Source: Lathyrus oleraceus (taxonomy: Eukaryota > Streptophyta > Magnoliopsida > Fabales > Fabaceae). Taken from it: a stretch of DNA of 64,000 bases. The position numbers were made by a program, and so were the translations under genes. The notes below the pieces were generated by a model, which did not search any database, was not told the DNA's origin, and saw only the letters and a program-made list of their open reading frames with translations. Numbering within the stretch: the first letter of the stretch is position 1; each line of letters begins with the position of its first letter. The stretch covers positions 29,942,699 to 30,006,698 of the forward strand of contig NC_066581.1 in assembly GCF_024323335.1 (NCBI RefSeq), given 5' to 3'. Below, piece by piece: positions 11,820 through 23,091 of the stretch.

Positions 11820-14800
11820 ATGGCTGGAAGAGGTAGAGATGATGCTGCGATTGCTGAGGCTCTGGGTATGCTAGCTGGAGTACTTGGAGGAAATCCGAAT
11901 GTTGTGGGGATGGGAGCTGCTCGTCAGTTGAGTGAGTTCCAGAAGAACAATCCTCCGATGTTCAAAGGAGCATACGATCCAGATGGTGCTCAGAAGTGGT
12001 TGAAAGAGATAGAGAGGATCTTCAGAGTAACTGAGTGTGCGGATAACCAGAAGGTCAGGTTCGGTACACATATGCTGTCAGAAGAAGCTGATGATTGGTG
12101 GGTTGCTACCCGCACTGAGTTGGAAACTGCTGGAAATGCTGAGATTACTTGGGCTGCGTTCAGGGAAAGATTCCTGAGGAAGTACTTTCCAGAGGATGTC
12201 AGAGGGAAGAAAGAGATAGAATTCTTGGAATTGAAGCAGGGTAACAGGTCTGTTACTGAGTATGCTGCGAAGTTCACAGAGCTGTCAAAGTACTATACTC
12301 CTTATAGTGAGGCTGCTGGAGAATTTTCGAAGTGTGTGAAGTTTGAGAACGGGTTGCGTCCCGAGATCAAGCAGGCAATTGGATATCAGCGAATCAGGGT
12401 GTTTTCTGATTTGGTTGACTGTTGCAGGATTTTTGAACAGGATTCCAAAGCCAGAGCAGAGAGCTATCAGCAGAGGGTTGATAGGAAGGGTAAGAATCAG
12501 GTTGATCGTGGGAAACCGTATGTAGCTGGCAAAGGTTTTCAGAGGCAGAGTGGAATGAAGAGGCCTAGTGGAGGAGATTCTAGTGCTCCTGCTAAGTGTT
12601 ACAGATGTGGTCAGGCTGGACATCGTATCCATGAGTGTACCAGTAATGAGAAGAAGTGTTTCAAATGTGGAAAAGGTGGTCATTTGGCTGCAGATTGCCG
12701 GTTGAAGACTGTGACTTGCTTCAACTGTGGAGAGGTGGGTCATATCAGTCCACAGTGTCCTAAGCCAAAGAAAGAGAATCAGTCGGGAGGCAAGGTCTTT
12801 GCTTTATCAGGTTCTGAGACTTTTGCAGATGAGCGTTTGATCCGAGGTACGTGTTATATTAATGGCTTTCCTCTTGTAGCTATTATTGACACCGGTGCTA
12901 CTCATTCCTTTATATCTTTGGATTGTGCTGTGAAACTTAAGTTGGAAATATCTGAGATGTTTGGTAGTATGGTGATTGACACTCCTGCGAAGGGTTCAGT
13001 GACTACTACTTCAATTTGTTTAAGTTGCCCTTTGAGTATTTTTGGTAGGAACTTTGGGATAGACCTTGTGTGTCTTCCACTAGTGCAGATCGATGTTATC
13101 TTGGGTATGAACTGGTTGGTGTTTAACCGAGTTTCCATCAACTGTTTTGATAAGACTGTAATTTTTCCTGAGATTGAGGAAGGAAAGAGTTTGTTTCTAT
13201 CAGCGAGGCAGGTGAATGAGGAAGTAGCAGATGGGGCAGAGTTGTTTATGCTGTTAGCGACTTTGGAGGCTAAAGATAAACTGGTGATTGGTGATCTAGC
13301 TGTGGTGTGTGATTTTCCTGATGTGTTCCCGGAAGAAGTGAATGAATTACCGCCAGAGCGTGAAGTTGAGTTCTCGATTGATTTGGTACCTGGTACTAGA
13401 CCGATATCGATGGCTCCTTATCGTATGTCTGCTGTTGAGCTAGCTGAATTGAAGAGTCAGTTGGAAGATTTGTTGGATAAGAAATTTATTCGTCCGAGTG
13501 TGTCACCGTGGGGTGCACCAGTGTTGTTGGTTAAGAAGAAAGAAGGTACTATGAGGTTGTGTGTGGATTACAGACAACTGAATAAAGTGACGATCAAGAA
13601 TCGGTATCCTTTACCGAGGATTGATGATTTGATGGATCAATTGGTTGGTGCTAGTGTGTTCAGCAAGATAGATTTGAGATCTGGGTATCATCAGATACGT
13701 GTGAAGACTGAAGATATTCAGAAGACTGCTTTCAGAACAAGGTATGGACATTATGAGTATTCTGTAATGCCTTTTGGGGTGACTAATGCGCCTGGAGTAT
13801 TCATGGAGTATATGAATAGGATTTTTCATCCGTATCTAGATCAGTTTGTTGTGGTGTTTATTGATGACATTTTGGTGTATTCGAAATCTGAAGAAGAACA
13901 TGCTGAGCATTTGAGAGTGGTGTTGGAAGTCCTACGAGAAAAGAAGTTATTTGCTAAACTCTCAAAATGTGAATTTTGGTTAGAAGAGGTTAGTTTTCTT
14001 GGTCATGTGATTTCAAGAGGTGGTGTTGCTGTTGATCCTTCTAAGATAGAAGCGGTGTCTAAGTGGGAAGCTCCGAAGTCAGTTTCTGAGATAAGAAGTT
14101 TTCTTGGACTTGCAGGTTACTATAGGAAGTTTATTGAGGGATTCTCTAAGTTGGCGTTACCGTTGACAATGTTGACCAGAAAGGGGCAAGCGTTTGTTTG
14201 GGACTCAAAATGTGAAGAAGGTTTCCAAGAGTTAAAGAGAAGGTTGACTACTGCTCCTATTCTGATATTACCGAGTTCGTCGGAACCATTTGAGGTTTAC
14301 TGTGATGCTTCATTGTTGGGTTTAGGTGGTGTGTTGATGCAGAATAAGCAGGTTATAGCTTATGCTTCGAGACAACTAAGGGTTCATGAGAGGAACTATC
14401 CGACGCATGATTTGGAGTTGGCAGCTGTGGTATTTGTTCTGAAGTTATGGAGGCATTATTTGTACGGGTCAAGATTTGAGGTTTTCAGTGACCATAAGAG
14501 TTTAAAGTATTTGTTTGATCAGAAAGAGCTGAATATGAGACAGAGGAGATGGTTAGAATTTCTGAAGGATTATGATTTTGGTTTGAATTACCATCCGGGT
14601 AAAGCAAACGTTGTGGCTGACGCATTGAGTCGGAAATCATTGCATATGTCTATGTTAATGGTTAAGGAATTGGATTTAATTGAGCAGTTTAGAGACTTGA
14701 GTTTGGTGTGTGAGAGTACTCACAATAGTGTTAAATTGGGAATGTTGAAGTTAACAAGTGGTATTCTGGACGAGATCAGAGAGGGTCAGAAATCCGATAT

Positions 14801-16190
14801 GCTTTTGGTTGATAAGTTGACGTTAGTGAATCAAGGTCAAGGTGGTGAATTCAGAGTTGATGAGAATGGTATTTTGAAATTTGGTAGTCGGGTGTGTATT
14901 CCGGATGTTACTGAACTTAAGAAGAGTATTCTGGAAGAAGGACATCGTAGTGGCTTGAGTATTCATCCTGGAGCTACGAAGATGTATCATGATTTGAAGA
15001 AGTTATTTTGGTGGCCGGGAATGAAAAGAGAAATTGCGAGTTTTGTTTATTCTTGTTTGACTTGTCAGAAGTCAAAGATTGAGCACCAGAAGCCGTCTGG
15101 GCTAATGCAACCGTTGGCTATTCCAGAGTGGAAGTGGGATAGTATCAGTATGGATTTTGTTTCTGGTTTACCAAGGACAAATAAGAATTTTGAGGCTATT
15201 TGGGTGATTGTGGACAGATTAACAAAGTCGGCTCATTTCATTCCGATCAGAATGGATTATCCGTTAGAGAGACTAGCTGAGTTGTATATTGAGAAGATTG
15301 TAAGTTTGTATGGTATCCCGTCTAGTATTGTTTCGGACAGAGATCCTAGATTTACATCGAAGTTCTGGGAAGGTTTGCAGAAGGCTTTGGGAACTAAGCT
15401 GAGATTGAGTTCTGCATATCATCCGCAGACTGATGGTCAGACTGAGAGGACGATTCAGTCATTAGAGGATCTTTTGAGAGCTTGTGTTTTGGAAAAAGGA
15501 GGTGCTTGGGATTGTTATTTGCCTTTGATTGAGTTTACCTACAACAATAGTTTTCATTCGAGTATTGGTATGGTACCGTTTGAAGCTTTGTATGGTAGGA
15601 GATGTCGGACACCTTTATGTTGGTATGAGTCCGGTGAGAGTGCGGTGGTTGGACCGGAGATTGTTCAACAAACTACGGAAAAGATTAAGATGATTCAGGA
15701 TAAGATGAGAATTGCTCAGAGTCGTCAGAAGAGTTATCATGATAAGAGGAGGAAATCACTTGAGTTCCAAGAGGGAGATCATGTGTTTCTTCGTGTTACT
15801 CCGATAACTGGTGTTGGTCGAGCCTTGAAGTCGAAGAAGTTGACACCTCGATTTATTGGTCCTTATCAGATTTTGGAGAGGATAGGGGAAGTAGCCTATC
15901 GTATCGCTTTACCGCCGTCGCTTGCGAATTTGCATGACGTTTTTCATGTGTCTCAGTTGAGGAGGTACATTCATGATCCGTCGCATGTAGTCCAAGTAGA
16001 TGATGTACAGGTGAGAGATAACCTGACTGTTGAAACATCACCTATGAGGATTGAGGATCGAGAGTTGAAGCAGTTGCGGGGTAAAGAGATTGCCTTGGTG
16101 AAGGTAGCTTGGGGAGGACCAGCAGGTGGCAATGTGACTTGGGAACTTGAGAGTCAGATGAAAGAGTCTTATCCGGAGTTATTCGCTTGA
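11820..16190 (+). CDS. Chromovirus Gag-Pol polyprotein, 1456 residues, intact
   Basis: One uninterrupted frame encodes the whole replication machinery. Gag capsid region is at about residues 45-215. Three CCHC zinc knuckles begin with [14 protein letters not shown] at residue 260. Aspartic protease has DTGATHSF near residue 357. RT has active site FIDD near residue 682. RNase H has YCDAS near residue 829. Integrase has an HHCC zinc-binding end and a DDE core starting at SMDFVSG near residue 1112, followed by a GPYQ-type motif. A chromodomain-like tail has VKVAWGG and VTWELE. No stop, frameshift or lost catalytic residue was seen. The ATG chosen is the first in frame, 109 bases after the PBS. 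The chromodomain would target insertion to chromatin, as in related chromoviruses. Confidence 0.95.
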   Translation: MAGRGRDDAAIAEALGMLAGVLGGNPNVVGMGAARQLSEFQKNNPPMFKGAYDPDGAQKWLKEIERIFRVTECADNQKVRFGTHMLSEEADDWWVATRTELETAGNAEITWAAFRERFLRKYFPEDVRGKKEIEFLELKQGNRSVTEYAAKFTELSKYYTPYSEAAGEFSKCVKFENGLRPEIKQAIGYQRIRVFSDLVDCCRIFEQDSKARAESYQQRVDRKGKNQVDRGKPYVAGKGFQRQSGMKRPSGGDSSAPAKCYRCGQAGHRIHECTSNEKKCFKCGKGGHLAADCRLKTVTCFNCGEVGHISPQCPKPKKENQSGGKVFALSGSETFADERLIRGTCYINGFPLVAIIDTGATHSFISLDCAVKLKLEISEMFGSMVIDTPAKGSVTTTSICLSCPLSIFGRNFGIDLVCLPLVQIDVILGMNWLVFNRVSINCFDKTVIFPEIEEGKSLFLSARQVNEEVADGAELFMLLATLEAKDKLVIGDLAVVCDFPDVFPEEVNELPPEREVEFSIDLVPGTRPISMAPYRMSAVELAELKSQLEDLLDKKFIRPSVSPWGAPVLLVKKKEGTMRLCVDYRQLNKVTIKNRYPLPRIDDLMDQLVGASVFSKIDLRSGYHQIRVKTEDIQKTAFRTRYGHYEYSVMPFGVTNAPGVFMEYMNRIFHPYLDQFVVVFIDDILVYSKSEEEHAEHLRVVLEVLREKKLFAKLSKCEFWLEEVSFLGHVISRGGVAVDPSKIEAVSKWEAPKSVSEIRSFLGLAGYYRKFIEGFSKLALPLTMLTRKGQAFVWDSKCEEGFQELKRRLTTAPILILPSSSEPFEVYCDASLLGLGGVLMQNKQVIAYASRQLRVHERNYPTHDLELAAVVFVLKLWRHYLYGSRFEVFSDHKSLKYLFDQKELNMRQRRWLEFLKDYDFGLNYHPGKANVVADALSRKSLHMSMLMVKELDLIEQFRDLSLVCESTHNSVKLGMLKLTSGILDEIREGQKSDMLLVDKLTLVNQGQGGEFRVDENGILKFGSRVCIPDVTELKKSILEEGHRSGLSIHPGATKMYHDLKKLFWWPGMKREIASFVYSCLTCQKSKIEHQKPSGLMQPLAIPEWKWDSISMDFVSGLPRTNKNFEAIWVIVDRLTKSAHFIPIRMDYPLERLAELYIEKIVSLYGIPSSIVSDRDPRFTSKFWEGLQKALGTKLRLSSAYHPQTDGQTERTIQSLEDLLRACVLEKGGAWDCYLPLIEFTYNNSFHSSIGMVPFEALYGRRCRTPLCWYESGESAVVGPEIVQQTTEKIKMIQDKMRIAQSRQKSYHDKRRKSLEFQEGDHVFLRVTPITGVGRALKSKKLTPRFIGPYQILERIGEVAYRIALPPSLANLHDVFHVSQLRRYIHDPSHVVQVDDVQVRDNLTVETSPMRIEDRELKQLRGKEIALVKVAWGGPAGGNVTWELESQMKESYPELFA

Positions 16191-16219
16191 GGTATGTTTT
16201 CGAGGACGAAAACTCTTTT

Positions 16220-16231
16220 AGTGGGGGAGAG
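16220..16231 (+). promoter_or_regulatory. Polypurine tract of chromovirus
   Basis: AGTGGGGGAGAG ends one base before the 3' LTR and 30 bases after the gag-pol stop codon. It is the expected primer for plus-strand synthesis. Confidence 0.9.
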
Positions 16232-16232
16232 T

Positions 16233-18238
16233 TGTAACACCCCGATAATAATAAAATAATTATTTGAATTGAGTTAATAATTCATTTATTAATTTAATTA
16301 AATAATTGGAAATTTTATTATTATTATTATTGGATTATTATTTTGGAAAATATATAAGTGGGACTTAAGGAAATATCCCATTTGGTAAGAAAAGGTTTTA
16401 CGTGAAACAGAGAACGATCGTGAAAGAAGAGGAAAAGGGCAAAGAGACAGAGCGAGGGCTGAAGGTTGAAGAAGGAAGGGCTTAAGCTTAGAGATTCGCC
16501 GGATTAACTCAGGTAAGGGGGGTTTATCGTCGATTAATGGGTATTATGGAATAATACGTAGTGGGTAGTGATAAGCCGTTAAATTAACCCTAATTGGGAC
16601 GGTATATGCTGATTTTGATGTTGGATAAACGGTGTTAAAATCTGTAAATTGAATCGGTAGTGGTGTAAGTCGTAAATGTTAGACTAGGACACGAATTCCA
16701 GTTAAAAACTTGAATCGGCGCTACCAATTACCGGGCGAATTGTTCTGTTTAGAGATGGTTGTAGTTGAGGAAACGGCCGGAAAACCTGTGAAACGTAAGC
16801 TAACGGAACCCTGGAAAACTCAGAGAAAATCTGAGTCTGCGCGCGAGCGGTCGACCATAGGGTCGGCGTGCGCTGACCCGTGAGGCATGCGCTGACTGCA
16901 TGCGTCGACGCATGGTAGTTTTGCGCCGACCAGTGAGCTAAACGTCGACTGTATGCGTCGACGCATAGGGCTTTTGCGCTGACTCCCTCCAGTTGAGCAG
17001 AGTCTTTGCGCCGACCTGTGAGTTTCGAGCTGTGGAAAAATCGATATAGTATGTTGCAGAGTGGGGAAAAATGAATCTTTTAATGTTGTGTGCCTATTTG
17101 AGGGTTGGCCTATGTCGGCCTATGATGTAATAGGGATTAATTCCCGCTGTTTGAGCAGTATAGACATTAGTAGAGTGTGCTAATGTTGTGGTTGTTGTTT
17201 GACATGATATAATATGCTTTTGTGATAAATTGTGTTGATAATGTGGAATGGTATACATGATGTTGTGAATGTATGCATTTGTGAATAGACTATTCTATGG
17301 CTTCGAGTGTGAGTATGTGTCTATTCTTGATTATCGTTGATGTTGCATTGCTAGGTGATTAGCATGCGTATTGTGGCCTTCGGGTGGTAGCTAATTCCCA
17401 TGGTGAGGAATTAGTGAGTGAATCATGTTGATTGTTGTTGTTGTTGTTTGCATGCTAGGTGATTAGCGTGCATATCATGGCCCATTTGGGGTGGTAGCTA
17501 ATTCCCATGGTGAGGAATTAGTGAGTGAGTCACTATGTCTCAAATGAGTGGGACTAGTGAGCTTGGTAGCCGTGCCTGGATTTGGACGGTGAGGTTGAAC
17601 TATATGTTCACAACATAGTCGGTACCGCATGCATAAGAGTCTCATTGCACAATGAATGTATGGCATATGATATGAATGGATGCATTCCAGTATCATATGT
17701 GTGTTGTGTGTTGTGTGGTTAATGTTGAATATGATTGAGATTTTTACTGTTGAATATGATGGTTGGATGGATACTGCCGTTGTTGAGTGCGTAGTTTGAT
17801 TAGGGTGAATTAATGTGTTATTTACTTAGCATTACATGTTGTTCTATAATGCTTATTATATTGATTGAAGAACTCACCCTTACAACTATTTTTCAGGTAA
17901 CGAGCAGTGAGTTGAGTAGAAGCTAGTGCTATGGAGTCTAGTGTCGTCCTTAGTGGGTCATGCTCTGGTAGATGTAACATCGGGAGGGGATGTTTGACTA
18001 TGTTTTAATTTAGTTGTTGATCAACTTTACATGTAATGTAGTACATGCTTTGAATTGTTGATGTTTTATATCCGCTGCGTATTATGCAACTGTTTTATTT
18101 GATAAATAAATGAGCATGACAGGATGTTTTGATAAATGTTTGTGAAATGATTGTGTGACACCCTTCGGGGCATAATTACTCTGATTAACATGTTATTATT
18201 TTAATTAAATAATTTGGGGTATTTAGAAGGGTGTTACA
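16233..18238 (+). repeat. 3' LTR of chromovirus (2006 bp)
   Basis: Same length and termini as the 5' LTR, at a constant offset of 6543 bp. It differs from the 5' copy at 16924, 16980 and 17570 only, by eye. It contains the same palindromes and internal duplication. It is followed by the right target duplication. Confidence 0.95.
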
Positions 18239-18243
18239 GAATC
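18239..18243 (+). repeat. Right target-site duplication GAATC
   Basis: Perfect copy of 9685-9689, directly after the TTACA end of the 3' LTR; the Ogre reading frame continues through it. Confidence 0.93.
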
Positions 18244-19369
18244 CGGCACCTGCTGTTAAGCCCTCCTCTACATTGACAACTCCTACTTCTGTTGGCTCGA
18301 GTGGCAATGTGAAAGAAGACTGTGATGAGATGCTGAGGCTCATCAAGAGAAGTGAGTACAATGTTGTAGACCAGCTTCTACAAATGCCATCCAAGATATC
18401 GGTGTTGTCATTACTGTTAAATTCAGAACCACATAGAGAGGCACTCCAGAAAGTTTTGGATGTGGCATATGTAGATCATGATGTCACAATAGAACAATTA
18501 GATAGCATTGTTGCAAACATTACTGCTTGTAACAATTTGAGTTTCTGTGACTCTGATCTCCCTGAGGAGGGAAGAGACCACAACTTGGCTTTACACATAT
18601 CTATGAACTGCAGAGGCGACGCCATGTCCAATGTGCTGGTGGACACTAGGTCATCACTGAATGTATTATCGAAATCCACTCTCTTGAAGCTGTCATATCA
18701 AGGGCCTCCCATGAGGCAGAGTGGAGTAGTTGTGAAGGCCTTCAATGGGTCGCGAAAAACTGTGATTGGGGAAGTTGATCTCCCAATCAAGATTGGACCA
18801 AGTGATTTCCAGATTACCTTCCAGGTTATGGATATCCACCCATCGTATAGTTGTCTCTTAGGCAGACCATGGATTCACGAGGCAGGCGCCGTGACATCCA
18901 TCCTACACCAGAAACTGAAATTCGTGAAGAACAAGAAGCTGGTAGTGGTAGGGGGAGAAAAGGCTCTCCTGGTTAGCCATTTGTCTTCCTTCTCATATAT
19001 AGATGCTGAGGATGAAGTTGGAACTCCTTTCCAAGCTTTATCTATAGCTGAGCCTATTGAGAAGAGAACTTCTTCATTTGCTTCCTATAGAGATGCGAAG
19101 TTGGCCATTGAGCGTGGTGCAACTGCTGGATTAGGGAACATGATTGAGCTAGAAGATAACAAATCCCGGGCTGGCATAGGTTATTCATCTGGGGTTTCTA
19201 ATATGCAAGGGCTGTTCAAGAGTGAAGGGTTCATCCACACTGGTCAAGATGAAGAAGCTGCTGCTATCTTGGAAGAAGATATAGAGGATTCTGGAAATTT
19301 CATCATCCCTGGAGGAGTCTGCCACAATTGGGTCGCTGTGGACATTCCTACATTTATCCATAAGTCAGC
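18244..19369 (+). pseudogene. Ogre protease region, continuation of gag-pro frame
   Basis: This open stretch continues the Ogre frame interrupted by the chromovirus. It contains a retroviral-type aspartic protease segment, but the active-site triad reads DTR (codons 18642-18650, VDTRSSLNVL) instead of the required DTG, so proteolysis should be lost. The later motif LLGRPWIHEAGAV (about 18850-18890) is typical of Tat/Ogre proteases. The frame ends in TAA at 19371-19373, just inside the predicted intron, as expected when splicing removes that stop. Confidence 0.85.
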
Positions 19370-19631
19370 GTAATGATCACTTTGTTTAAAAACCCTTCTC
19401 CCATTCCAAAGGAGGAGTGATGACATTGTTGGCACATAAATACAATGATATTTTCATTCAATAAATTCATGTTAAATGTTTGTTTTCCCAATTATTTTCC
19501 CTTTTTGCTTTTTTGCATGAAATTGGTGATCACATAAAACCTAAAAATAAAATAAAATCAATCTTTCATCTGCATAATGATTTGCCTTGTTTGAATTCTA
19601 AAAGCTTTTCATATCCAAAATCATTATGCAG
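19370..19631 (+). other. Ogre intron between protease and RT (262 bp)
   Basis: Donor GTAATG begins at 19370 and the acceptor ATTATGCAG ends at 19631. Joining these borders removes the TAA at 19371-19373, fuses the protease frame in phase to the RT frame, and completes a GCG alanine codon across the junction. An intron here is characteristic of Ogre elements. The interior is AT-rich with a pyrimidine-rich run before the acceptor. An open frame starting inside it at 19480 is incidental. Confidence 0.75.
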
Positions 19632-22600
19632 GTTGATCAAACCCATTGAACATAATGATCCAACACCATCTCCCAATTTTAAGTTCCCTGTATTTGAGGC
19701 GGAAGAAGATGATGTTGAAGAGATTCCTGACGAGATTACCCGTCTACTTGAGCATGAAGAGAAGATCATTCAGCCACATCTTGAGAATCTGGAAACAGTC
19801 AACTTGGGGTCTGAGGATTGTGTTCGTGAAGTGAAGATTGGGGCACTCCTTGAAGAATCTGTTAAGAAGGGGTTGATTGAATTGCTACGAGAGTATGTCG
19901 ACGTCTTTGCTTGGTCATATGAAGACATGCCAGGTCTAGATACAGATATTGTGCAACATTTCCTGCCTTTGAAGCCTGAGTGCGTGCCTGTGAAGCAGAA
20001 GCTCAGAAGAACTCATCCTGATATGGCAGTGAAGATCAAAGAGGAGGTTCAGAAGCAAATTGATGCAGGGTTTCTGGTGACTTCTACATATCCTCAATGG
20101 GTGGCCAATATTGTGCCCGTGCCTAAGAAAGACGGAAAAGTCCGGATGTGTGTGGACTATAGAGACTTGAATAAAGCTAGTCCCAAAGATGATTTCCCTC
20201 TACCACATATTGATATGTTGGTAGACAATACAGCTAAATTCAATGTCTTCTCTTTTATGGATGGATTTTCCGGATATAACCAGATCAAAATGGCACCCGA
20301 GGATATGGAGAAGACAACATTCATCACACCTTGGGGAACATTCTGTTATCGAGTGATGCCCTTCGGTTTGAAGAATGTCGGAGCCACGTATCAACGAGCT
20401 ATGACCACCTTGTTTCATCATATGATGCACAAGGAGATTGAGGTATATGTTGACGATATGATCGCTAAGTCAAGAACGGAAGTTGAACATGTAGAGCACT
20501 TGTTGAAGCTTTTTTAGCGTTTGAGGAAGTACAAGCTCCGTCTGAATCCCAACAAGTGCCCATTTGGAGTCCGTTCCGGCAAGTTATTGGGCTTCATTGT
20601 TAGTGAAAGAGGTATTGAGGTTGATCCTGCAAAGGTCAAAGCAATACAAGAGATGCCTGTGCCCAAAACTGAGAAGCAAGTCTGAGGTTTTCTTGGCCGC
20701 TTGAATTATATTTCCAGATTCATATCCCACATGACTGCCACATGTGCGCCAATATTCAAGCTCCTCCAGAAAGATCAGTCTCATGATTGGACCGAGGATT
20801 GCCAGAAAGCCTTCGACAGTATTAAAGAGTATCTGTCTGAACCACCGATCCTGTCTCCGCCCGTGGAAGGAAGACCTTTGATCATGTATCTGACTGTTCT
20901 TGAAGACTCAATGGGTTGTATCCTTGGTCAGCAAGACGACTCAGGAAAGAAAGAATATGCTATTTACTACTTGAGCAAGAAGTTCACCGATTGTGAGTCT
21001 CGATATTCAATGCTTGAGAAAACATGTTGTGCTTTGGCTTGGGCTGCTAAGCGCTTACGTCAGTATATGATAAATCATACGACTTGGTTGATATCCAGAA
21101 TGGATCCAATCAAGTACATCTTCGAGAAGCCTGCTTTAACAGGGAGGATTGCCCCTTGGCAGATGCTGTTATCTGAGTATGATATTGAATATCGAGCTCA
21201 AAAGGCTATTAAAGGTAGTATCTTGGCTGACCACTTGGCACACCAGCCGATCGAGGATTATCAGCCAGTTCAGTATGAATTCCAAGATGAGGAGATTTTG
21301 TATTTGAAAATGAAAGATTGCGATGAGTCTACACTCGATGAAGGGCCAGAGCCTGGTTCCAAATGGAGTATGGTGTTTGATGGCGCTGTAAATCAGTATG
21401 GAAATGGTATTGGGGCAGTGATTATTACTCCTCAGGGCACACATATTCCTTTTACAGCAAGGCTAACTTTCAAATGCACGAATAATATGGCTGAGTATGA
21501 GGCCTGTATTATGGGATTGGAGGAATGCATTGATCTAAGGATCAAGCATCTTGATGTATATGGTGATTCGGCCCTCGTCGTCAATCAGATTAAGGGTGAA
21601 TGGGAAACGAATCAGCTTGGTCTCATTCCATATAAGGATTATGCGAGGAGGATTTCAACGTTCTTTACTGAGGTTGACTTCCATCATATTCCTCGAGATG
21701 AGAATCGGATGACAGATGCTCTTGCTACGCTAGCTTCGATGATTATGGTGAAACTTTGGAATGAAGTTCCCAATATCACTGTAATGCGCTTGGACAGACC
21801 AGCTCATGTGTTCGCAGTAGAAGAAGTGAAAGATGATAAGCCATGGTATTATGACGTCAAGTGTTTCCTTCAGAATCGGGTTTACCCGCATGGGGCATCT
21901 GTGAAAGATAGGAAGACTCTGAGGAGATTATCTGGTAGTTTCTACCTCAACGGTGATGTGCTTTATAAGACAAATTTTGACATGGTTCTGCTCAGATGCG
22001 TGGATAGACACGAAGCAGACCTGTTAATGACTGAGGTCCATGAGGGTTCATTTGGTACTCATTCCAATGGATATGCCATGGCTAGAAAGATGTTGAGAGC
22101 AGGCTACTATTGGCTGACAATGGAGTCTGACTGCTGCAAATACGTGAAGAAATGCTATAAATGTCAGATTTATGCGGATAAGATTCATATTCCCCCGACA
22201 CTTTTGAATGTGATTTCGTCACCATGGCCTTTCTCCATGTGAGGAATTGATATGATTGGCATGATAGAGCCCAAAGCATCTAATGGGCACAGATTTATTC
22301 TCGTAGCAATTGATTACTTCACCAAGTGGGTTGAAGCGGCATCGTATGCAAACGTGACCAGGCAGGTGGTCGTGAAGTTTATCAAGAATCAACTCATATG
22401 TCGTTATGGTGTGCCAGATAAGATCATTACTGATAATGGATCCAACTTGAACAACAAAATGATGAAAGAACTATGTAGTGAGTTCAAGATTGCACACCAT
22501 AATTCTTCTCCTTATAGACCCAAGATGAATGGGGTTGTTGAAGGTGCTAATAAGAATATCAAGAAGATTATCCAGAAGATGGTTGTCACGTATAAGGATT

Positions 22601-23091
22601 GGTATGAGATGTTGCCGTTTGCTTTACATGGATATCGGACGTCTGTCCGCACTTCAACAGGGGCAACCCCTTTCTCTCTTATTTATGGCATGGAGGTTGT
22701 ACTACCAGTAGAGGTGGAGATCCCATCAATGAGAGTCTTGATGGAAGCCAAGTTGACTGATGTTGAATGGGTTCAGAGTCGTTATGACCAACTGAATTTG
22801 ATAGAAGAAAAGAGATTAACTGCCATGTGCCATGGTCAGTTGTATCAGCAGAGAATGAAGAAAGCTTTTGATAAGAAGGTCAGGCCTCGCGTGTTCCGAG
22901 AAGGTGACCTTGTGCTCAAGAAAGTCTTATCTTTCGCGCCCGATTCCAGGGGCAAGTGGACTCCAAACTACGAAGGTCCATATGTTGTTAAGAAAGCCTT
23001 TTCAGGCGGTGCTTTGATACTTATAACTATGGATGGGGAGGATTTCACTCGTCCCGTGAATTCAGATGCAGTCAAGAAATACTTCGCCTAA
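19632..23091 (+). pseudogene. Ogre RT, RNase H, archaeal-type RNase H and integrase with three in-frame stops
   Basis: RT spans about 19990-20700 with active site YVDD near 20446. Gypsy RNase H follows at about 20870-21190. A second, archaeal-type RNase H lies at about 21360-21740 (VFDGAVNQYGNGIGA, NNMAEYEA, YGDSALV). Integrase is at about 22010-22730 with an H-H-C-C zinc-binding end, followed by an SH3-like tail to the stop at 23089-23091. In-frame stops are TAG 20515-20517, TGA 20683-20685 and TGA 22240-22242. All lie in one reading frame with no indels, so decay is by point mutation only. The dual RNase H arrangement is known for the Tat lineage. Confidence 0.9.

Larger units (their letters stand above)
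9690..18238 (+). mobile_element. Complete chromovirus (Ty3/gypsy, probably Tekay/Del type) nested in Ogre B
   Basis: An 8549-bp element bounded by GAATC target duplications. Order: 5' LTR, tRNA-iMet primer site, single gag-pol ORF, polypurine tract, 3' LTR. The two LTRs are each 2006 bp and differ by eye at three positions: 10381 T / 16924 C, 10437 C / 16980 T, and 11027 T / 17570 C. The open ORF, intact cis sites and near-identical LTRs indicate a recent, potentially autonomous insertion. The chromodomain-like C-terminus places it among chromoviruses. The Tekay assignment is inferred from LTR size and single-ORF layout. Confidence 0.93.
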
